A DNA stretch of 64,000 nucleotides from Triglochin maritima (taxonomy: Eukaryota > Streptophyta > Magnoliopsida > Alismatales > Juncaginaceae). Positions 56,652-64,000 of this stretch are shown here, piece after piece. The notes below the pieces were generated by a model, which worked only from the letters and a program-made list of their open reading frames with translations, was not told where the DNA came from and searched no databases. The number at the start of each line of letters is the position of its first letter. The first letter of the stretch is position 1. The translations under genes and the position numbers were made by a program. Location of the stretch: contig OY821782.1 in the NCBI GenBank assembly GCA_963682175.1, forward strand, positions 25,999,741 to 26,063,740, read 5' to 3'.

Positions 56652-59390
56652 TAGAGCTGGGTACTGGGCAGGGCCGAGGGCTCGCCTAACGGGTCGGGCA
56701 TTGGGCCTAGCCCGTTAAGGGGAACATGCCCCGACAGGCTCGAGCTCTGGCAAGCCGGGCCACCTGGCCGTTTATTCAAACGGCTCTCAGAGCTGACGTC
56801 AGTAGTGACTACAGCATCTTAAAGTCGTTGTTCTTTTTTTATATTTTAAATTACGAAAATATTTTTAAATTATGAAAATATCATTACAAGAATCTATATA
56901 AACTCTCCATGCCATTCATTTTTTCACACCAAACCTTCATCTTTTTACTTACTCCCCTAATCTTTCACTAAGTGTTCTCCTAATGTTGGAAGCAGGTCTA
57001 GTTTAAGCAAAAGCCTAAAGCTATTGTCCGATTCGTCCAATTTCACGACACGCCGACACATCTTCTCCGTTTCTCGCATTCTCGTTTGCATTTTTTAGTC
57101 TTTTAGTTTATTTAGTATAATTAGTTTATTTAAATTTAATTTAATTTAGTTAATTATCATGGATTTCTTGTTGGTTAGAAAATTTAGATTTTTCTTAATT
57201 TTAATGACATCTAAATCAGCAATAATTCATCACCTAAACTTGATTCCTGTGTTAGTGAATCAAGTAGATCCAAAGGCAAAAGTTCTAGAAGAAGAACTAG
57301 TAAGGTTTGAAATGATTTTGACCTATCACAAGATAAAGAAGGAAAAGATATGGTTATATATAAAATATGTAGTGTTGAACTTACTGCATTTGGTAGTCAA
57401 TGAACTGGTCATCTAACAAGACATGTAAAAAAATGAAAACATAGGAATGTTGGAGCATCATCTACTTCACAACAATCTATTTCAGACTTCAGTTGTGAAA
57501 CATTAAAAACTAGGAAATATGATCTAAATAAAGATAAAGATGTAATTGTTGATTATATAGTTAGAGATGAATTGCCGACAAACATTTGGGTTTGCTGCAA
57601 ATGCAAAATATGATAAAGGGAAATTGACTTGATTAATACATTTGCATCAATATGCCTTATAGCATAGCATAAAGAAGTGATGTTTGGACCTCAGAAAGTG
57701 GTTTTCCATTTTGTTACGTAATTGCTCATTTTTAGATAATTCATGGCTTTTACATAAAAATATTATATCTTATGCACCGATTTTGTGTCCACACACTACT
57801 ATGATTGTGTATATAACTAGGTAAGAGATGTATTGCATGAATATTCAATAACAAATAAAATTTATGCAATTTATTTTGATAATGTTACTAATAACTCTAC
57901 AGTAGTAGAAGTACTTGTAAGATTATGTAATCCACCCTTAGATGGTATTTTTTTCGTATTAGATGTGTTTGTCATGTTTTAAACTTAGTAGTGCAAGATG
58001 GACTTGAAATAATAAACATTATTTGTAAAATGTTAGAAATGCTATAACCTATATAGGTAGTAAAAGTACATATAGATATCAAAAAATTAGGAAATTGTGC
58101 TCTAATAATGATGTTAGACGTAGAAAATTTAAATTAGATGTCCCTCATATATGAAACTCTGCTTATGAAATGTTGAAATGTTGTTGTCCTTATCAATCTT
58201 TAATTACAACTTTTTATAATGAAAAACAAAATGAAAACATTTTAACTAATCTTGATTGGGATAATTGTAGAATTTTGTTAGATTTTTTGAAACATTTTTC
58301 AACTTCACTATGACATTACGCGGAACATATTACACAATTGCTAACTTATTTTTATATAATTACTTCCAGTTACAAAAGTATTTAGGAAGTATAGGAGTAA
58401 TGATAGTTTTGTAAAAATTATAAATGTAATGTTTAATAAATATTGGAAACATCCACCATTTAATTTTTGTTTAGCTTTTGTTATGGATCCTAAATTTAGA
58501 AATTATTTCTGAAAACATGAATTTTGAAAGTTGTGAAGATTACTTGAAATACATTAAAACACACTTTAATAGATATTTTAGTTTATATGAACGATTACAT
58601 AATGTTAATCAAATGGAATCAAACATTACTAGTTCATCATCATTCCAACAACACCTATTTCGTGGATGAAGATGATGATAACACTCCATGGAATTGGTTA
58701 AACCAGAAATGGTTAAGATTACTACAAAATGAATCAAATAAAAAATTAACTACATATTTGAATATTGATATGTACTTAACTGCTGCGGATTGCAATTCTT
58801 TTGATATTTTAGAATAAATCCAACTCTACTAGATTTTCAATAGTTTTTTAATTAGCACGAGATTTAATAACTACTCTTGCAACTGTGACGTCTGAGCCTG
58901 CATTTAGCGCACGTAAACAGATCTTGACTGACAAGAGACGCAACTCGTCCGCTAAATCGATTGAGACAAGTGTTTGCTTGAAAGATTGGTTGAGCACGTA
59001 CGGAAGAGAGAATGCACAACATACAGATCAACGAGAGTAACGACGAAAACGAATAAATTATTTATAATTGTAATTTGCAATTGTCATACTTAATGCATTA
59101 AAAAAAATGTAATTTCTAAACTTATTGTATTTAATAAAAATTCATTGTTGGTTCAGAGAGGTAGGTAGGGTATTCGGTGAGGCAATGATGTTGATGAACC
59201 AATTATTTTGTTGAAATCCCAATTTGATAGTGTTTTAAATTGAAATTTTAGAAGTTATTTTTATATGAATATCTCCAGTATGAAAAATAGGCCCGCAAAT
59301 CCGACTGACAAGAACTCGAACCCGACCGAAATCAAACCCGACTCGACCCGCACCGACCTGACCCCTGGGAAAATGGGGTACCCAACTTTA
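56652..59390 (+). mobile_element. hAT element, decayed
   Basis: Left end TAGAGCTGGGTAC; right end read inverted TAAAGTTGGGTAC. Eight-base flanks TGGGCAAA and TGTAAAGA match only partly. Between them lies a hAT transposase pseudogene. The subterminal CCCGACC/GGCCCG words are typical of this class. Confidence 0.75.
57159..59040 (+). pseudogene. hAT transposase pseudogene with BED-type zinc finger
   Basis: Across frames: a BED-like finger (57350-57435) with CSVELTAFGS, HLTRHVKKCKHRN and a Ser-rich linker; TFGFAANAKYDKGKLT (near 57585); a middle region with many stops; VCLKDWL at 58970. The C-terminal dimerisation block is clear: TTLATVTSEPAFSARKQIL then TDKRRNSSAKSIETSV (58868-58965), equivalent to the VASESAFS...RSSL block of hAT enzymes. 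The start at 57159 is only the nearest ATG. Dead, with dozens of stops. Confidence 0.8.
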
Positions 59391-61334
59391 TGTAAAGAGT
59401 GGTAAGAGAGAAAATAAGTTAAGACCATTTTTTTTTTAAGTTTAGGAAAATTTTGTCAATGTACAACTTGTTTAAAGGGGAATACCTATTTGTTCCTTAG
59501 TTAAGTGAGATTTTGTAAAATCTACAATTGAAATATTTATTTATTTAATAGAGTCCACTCAAAAATGAAAAATGACATGTTGGACGGGAAAAGGTTAAAA
59601 GAGTGACAAGTCCAGAAAATCAAAGACATTATTGAATTGTATTGCTTTTAGAGTGTCATTATTAGAAATAACTATAGAGTGGTGAAAAAAATCCGAATTT
59701 TGATGTTTCTAAGTGACACACAAGCAAAAAATCATTCAAAAAATGAATGCTTTGTTTTGAGATGTCAAATTGAGGTTTGCGTCGTTCATCTATACAAACT
59801 CTAAAAGTTCGTTTGACAAAGACTCCACGGATTAAACTTATGTTAGAACCTAGATTCCAAGTGGAAATGCAAGAATCATAATTCGTAAGAGAAGCAAAAC
59901 TTGTTTAGATATATCATATTTCTACTCACAATTCATAATGTTAAATAACTAATATGCCCCTAATACTAACTTTATAACTTTGAATTATTATCAATTCTTT
60001 TCTTATATGGACAATTACTGAAATAATATATTCGTTCCTAATTGTAAATGAGAAGTATGTCGTCAATATTATATATTTATATGCTAAATGTATCATAATA
60101 TATGAAGTATGAAAAAATAAGCAAATTAAGATAGTATTTATGACAATAGAGACAAAGGTATTTAGGATCAAAATAACTTGACTATCATACTAAAATACGT
60201 TGCACACGTTTAACAACCGAACAATATTACAAACAATAGTTTATTGGAAGTTATCTAATTAACATATTGCAACGTGAGTGTATTTTGGTAAATCCGACCT
60301 AGAAATTTTGGATTATTACAGGAAACAACTTTTTTCAGCTTCTCAATTGAATTGAAAATCGACCTTAGAATTCTCAAGGATTTTGTAGGAATCTGAATCC
60401 AATATGCAGGGATTCCGGTTCCAATATGTTATTTGGAAACAAAAAATTTAAAAAGTTGGATTCTTGTTGGAACTCAATTCGACTGACCTTGAGGCCATCC
60501 ACTGTGGTGTCCCCAATTCCCTCTAAAATCACACACACTTTCTCTCTTCGTCGCGTCCATTAATCTACCATTTTATCCACTCATTTCCAATATCATCCCC
60601 CATCCACTATCATCCCCCATTTTTCAACACACATCATTTCTTTTTATCTCTATTTTTCTTCTTTCACAATAATTACAAATTACATAATAAACTAATTTTG
60701 TAATTACTTAATCAAATTAAATAATACGTATTACCATTAAAACCACAGAAATATTATTGATAATTAAAAATTGACAACTAGATAGTATGTCTTACTGTAT
60801 AACTATTCTACTCCAATTTCTACTAAATAAATGTTTTTAAAATTTTGTATTATTTATTGTATATTTTTAAAATCAAATTAGAAAGTCTTTGTAAGATCCA
60901 CAAACTACATTATAAATTAATTTTGTAATTACTTAAAATAAAAAATCAAAACCTAGCGAATGGCGTGCAATATGTTCCTAGTTATAAATGTTTGGGGTCG
61001 ATCCTAGATAAAACCCAAAAAATTAAAATTAAAATTTCTAAAAAAATAGAATAAAATACAAAACATATTTTACGAACAATATATTTAAAAAAGATTTTAA
61101 AAACATATTTTAATGATTTCAAAAAAAAATAGAACCAATAGGTTAGGGACACGTGGGTGGCGAGGGCGTGCCCCTAGGGTGCGGGTGCTCTAAGTTAGAT
61201 ACTACTTCCATCCAACCATTCCTGGTTCATTTGCCATTACTTATAGAAACGGTGTCAACTCTCACCTTCTTTTCAGTAATTCAATTAGTGCTTCTTCCAA
61301 CACTAATGATGTAATCGAAGAAGTTATTAGGTTA
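59391..61334. other. AT-rich intergenic stretch without genes
   Basis: No ORF longer than chance. Short GC-rich ends near 60490 and 61190 (GTGGTGTCCCC and GGGTGCGGGTGC) might be a MITE, but the pairing is weak. Confidence 0.5.
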
Positions 61335-61348
61335 ATGCCTATAAAAGA

Positions 61349-61379
<31 letters not shown>

Positions 61380-61575
61380 TATACGTATACGTATATGTAC
61401 CTATATATACGTATACATATATGTACATATATATGTACGTACATATATATGTACATATATATACGTATATATATATGTATGTGTATGTATGTAGATATAT
61501 ATATGTATATATATATATATATCCATTAAGCCCATATATATATAATATATATATATATATATAATATATATATAT
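61335..61575. repeat. TA/GTACATA microsatellite with palindrome
   Basis: Runs of TATA, GTACATATA and ACGTATA. At 61521-61585 the string ATTAAGCCCATATATAT is mirrored by ATATATATGGGCTTAAT, so the region can fold into a hairpin. Predicted ORFs are repeat products. Confidence 0.85.
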
Positions 61576-61958
61576 GGGCTTAATACGGTTGTGGAGACAT
61601 TATAGCCAAGATGGTTGTGACACTTCATTTTTGGTCACTTCCGATTTGTTTTTTTCTATGAAAATTTATGGGTGAGATATACCATATATAAGGAACATGT
61701 GGTAATTTTTTTGATAAAATGGATCATCGTAGATCTTTGATCCGAACACTTCAAAATTCAGTAAATTTCACCAGTTCAAATATTGACATTTTAAATCAGC
61801 AGTAAAATTAACTTCGATTAAGCTAAATTTGAATATGTTATAGCTTAAGAAATAACAATACATGTGATTAAGTTTGATTTTCAAAAATCAACTTTAAAAT
61901 CGTCGAAAACGAAGTGTCACAACCATCTTGGCTATAATGTCTCTCGTAGCCACATTAA

Positions 61959-61962
<4 letters not shown>
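61576..61962. mobile_element. MITE with ~51-base inverted repeats
   Basis: The left arm 61576-61626 and the right arm 61911-61962 are inverted copies sharing the core GAGACATTATAGCCAAGATG and the following GTTGTGACACTTC. The 387-base element is flanked by (TA)n on both sides, so it may have inserted in a TA repeat or duplicated TA. No ORF. Confidence 0.8.
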
Positions 61963-61999
<37 letters not shown>

Positions 62000-62504
62000 T
62001 ACGTTTCTATCCATAATTTCACAAACCTTTTAGGGTTAAGTACATTTTGATCTCCTTAACTATGCATTGTTTTCACTTTGCACATCTTACTTTTAAATAT
62101 GACAGTTATCCTATTGAACTTTCGTTTTGTAACACTTTATCCTATGAATTTAAAAGTTCATTATTTAAACACTCATTTGCAGTTTTTTTGAATTTTTTAC
62201 GTTGTATCCCTAATATACTTTTAATACTAAGTTAATGTGAAAGTTTGGATCGAATCGGAAGTGAGATATGATTGCAGTTTGGGTTGGAATTGGTACCAAT
62301 GTCGACCTAAAGTCCAGTCATATCTGATATCTGATTCGTTCCAAACTTTCATGTTAACTTAGTATTAAGAGTGTATTACGGATACAATGCAAAAAAATTC
62401 AAAAATATCTGCAAATGCGTGCTTAAATAATGAATTTTTAAAGTTTAATGTGTAAAGTGTTGTAAATGAAAGTTAAATGTATTTTTTTAATTAATTATTG
62501 TTAT
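61963..62504. other. Intergenic, no gene
   Basis: (TA)n run at 61963-61995, then a region with an inverted similarity between 62160-62250 and 62330-62420 (CATTAACTTAGTATTAA types), possibly another small MITE. Nothing coding. Confidence 0.4.
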
Positions 62505-62980
62505 TTCAATGTATAGACGTCGGATGTATAACATGACCAACGTCTATAGGTCGTGTTGTATGTATAGACGTCGGTCAATCCATATATCCGACGTCTATAT
62601 GGCGTAATAGTTTAGTCCCACATCGGAGAATTTATTTTTATTGGTGTGGTTGATGTACTCCACCACACCTTTACTGCTGAACGCGAACGACTTGGGGCAC
62701 CTGGGCACGTTGGGCTTGATATTCGTGGTTATTTGTCAAAAGATTGGCACTTGGGGCACTTGGGTAGCTTGGGCTTGATTAATGTGAGTGCAGAATGCCC
62801 GATATAGGTTGCAATGTATTTTTTGGTTAATTAACATATAATAGACGTCGGTCGTATATAACCGACGTCTATACAACAAGGAATAAGCGACGGGGAAATA
62901 TATGTCGGGTGCTTGGACCGTCGAAATCCGACGTTTATACTCTTGTATATCCGAGTTATATGAGCTTTTCTGCACTAGTG
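62505..62980. mobile_element. CACTA end fragment, same family as CACTA element A
   Basis: Copies of TAGACGTCGG and CCGACGTCTATA, ending TTTTCTGCACTAGTG at 62980, the same terminus as element A. The left CACTA end is missing. It holds AGTCCCACATCGG at 62614-62626 and a direct repeat of CTTGGGGCACYTGGG (62689 and 62751). Confidence 0.75.
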
Positions 62981-63289
62981 AGAGGTTATCTGTCACATTT
63001 TAAAATTTAAGGGTACAAAGTGAAATCAAATCATAATTGAAGAGGACAAACTTCAATTAACCCAATTTCGCAACGCGCACAGCCGCACACACTTCTTTAA
63101 TTTAGCGGTACTTTGTCCCGCTCTTCTACTTGTTTACTGTAAGTCGGTGTCCTTTTGCTGGCTGGTGCTTGTTGTTGAAGTCTTCATTAATCTTTTCAAG
63201 TTTTCCCACCTACAGAAATTATTTTAACATGTATCGAACACAAATCTCATGTGGTTACATTTCCCTCCAACACTGATTTTATAATAAAG

Positions 63290-63718
63290 GAGGTAATATG
63301 CACTGTCACAACAATTCTACAAATTGACGACACACAAGAGAGGACTAAAACTGTCAGATTCATATCAACCAGGTTCGACATTATTAAAGTTCACACACAC
63401 CTCATTTACCATTACATGTTCAAGCTCCTCTATTTTCAGTTCTTGCCGGTTCAATAGTTCCTTCTGATCATTCCCCTTCTCATTTTACAACAATATATCA
63501 TATCAATATATATATAAGAGCAACCAATCTCCATCTGAACATAATTTTACGCAATAATTCTCAATATTTAAAGTAAATACCTCATTCATTTCCTTCTCGA
63601 TGAGAGCGTAGTTTTGCCTTTCTATGGTTTGAGGTATTTCCATCTCCTGCCCCCTTATAAACGAGCCTTCTGGCATGTTTTCAGGTTCAACGTTATATGG
63701 TTTTGGTGACTCAGACAT
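63290..63718 (-). CDS. Possible first exons of an unidentified gene
   Basis: Minus-strand ATG at 63718 opens MSESPKPYNVEPENMPEGSF and then IRGQEMEIPQTIERQNYALI, up to a possible donor GAG|GTATTT near 63578. A second exon-like piece (about 63476-63395) reads NDQKELLNRQELKIEELEH, a charged, probably helical segment, ending at GAG|GTGTGT. Composition and splice sites look coding, but I do not recognise the family and the rest of the gene is not found in the window. Confidence 0.4.
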
Positions 63719-63807
63719 TCTACATCATATGTGCAGGCCCGACCCATAGCAAGAGCAGGGTGAGCTCCTGTTTCGGGCCTCATTTTGAGGGGGGCCTAAA
63801 AAATGAT

Positions 63808-63974
63808 TTATGTATATGGGCTTATTGGATTGCAAAGAAGATTAATAGTGCTAAGATGACAAAAAAATATTTATATATATGAGTTTATTGGGTTGCAAAG
63901 AAGATTAGTGCTAAGATGACAAAAATTATTTATGTATATGAGTTTATTGGGTTGCAAAAAAGATTTGTGTTAAG
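63808..63974. repeat. Tandem repeat, ~60-base unit, about 2.7 copies
   Basis: Each unit contains TATGAGTTTATTGGGTTGCA then AAGAAGATTAGTGCTAAGAT with small changes. Starts at 63808, 63870 and 63930; the third copy is partial. Confidence 0.8.
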
Positions 63975-64000
63975 AATATAGCACATAAACATTGATAAAT

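Noticed and set aside
60480..61200. Possible MITE with GC-rich ends
   Set aside because: The inverted match between ends is short and interrupted; no target duplication.
61262..61628. Tyr/Ile-rich ORFs of 60-75 codons
   Set aside because: Products of the TA/GTACATA microsatellite.
62614..62700. snRNA gene after the AGTCCCACATCGG motif
   Set aside because: No TATA at the required spacing and no recognisable snRNA sequence downstream.

Overview
This is nuclear DNA of a flowering plant, probably a eudicot. It is AT-rich and dominated by broken plant LTR retrotransposons (Athila-type Ty3/gypsy and several Ty1/copia lineages), CACTA, hAT and MITE-like DNA transposons, and one clearly functional spliced host gene. 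There are no operons, tRNAs or CRISPR arrays. The species cannot be named from the sequence.

Layout. Positions 1-16819 are two overlapping Athila-type copies. Copy 1 has an LTR, gag, and a pol with a lost protease, a mutated RT box and a frameshifted integrase. It is cut at 6768 by a fragment of an unrelated 1.5-kb LTR (called family X here). Copy 2 has an LTR with a 461-bp insertion, gag and protease, no RT/RNase H/integrase, a decapeptide repeat, a 3' region and an LTR. Positions 16820-20508 are mixed debris with a short nuclear copy of mitochondrial nad2 and an antisense LTR-like piece. Positions 20984-25237 (minus strand) hold the one intact host gene: seven exons coding for a 300-residue alpha/beta hydrolase with a GHSAGG serine motif. 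Its intron 2 carries a transposon with long inverted repeats.

Positions 25650-33849 are two dead copia elements (A and B) on the minus strand. Positions 33850-41451 are a third Athila copy, again without pol, split by a 3.9-kb CACTA element with intact termini and a perfect ATG target duplication. Positions 41452-48928 are a second CACTA element whose gene joins a TNP1-like region to a C48 (Ulp1-like) protease region; a family-X solo LTR lies inside the gene. Positions 48929-49920 are a third copia gag.

Positions 51598-56277 are a three-level nest: a family-X solo LTR containing a copia-B-type LTR, which itself contains another family-X solo LTR. Both family-X insertions keep perfect 5-bp target duplications. 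Positions 56652-59390 are a dead hAT element with a BED-type zinc finger. The right end has an AT microsatellite, a MITE with ~51-bp inverted repeats, a CACTA end fragment, possible exons of an unidentified gene and a short tandem repeat.

How it fits together. The retroelements are dead in cis: catalytic boxes are mutated (FMDN, YVDN, Glu to Asp in integrase) or whole domains are deleted. The insertion order can be read from nesting and target duplications. The host gene is the only unit with a fully open reading frame across consistent splice sites.
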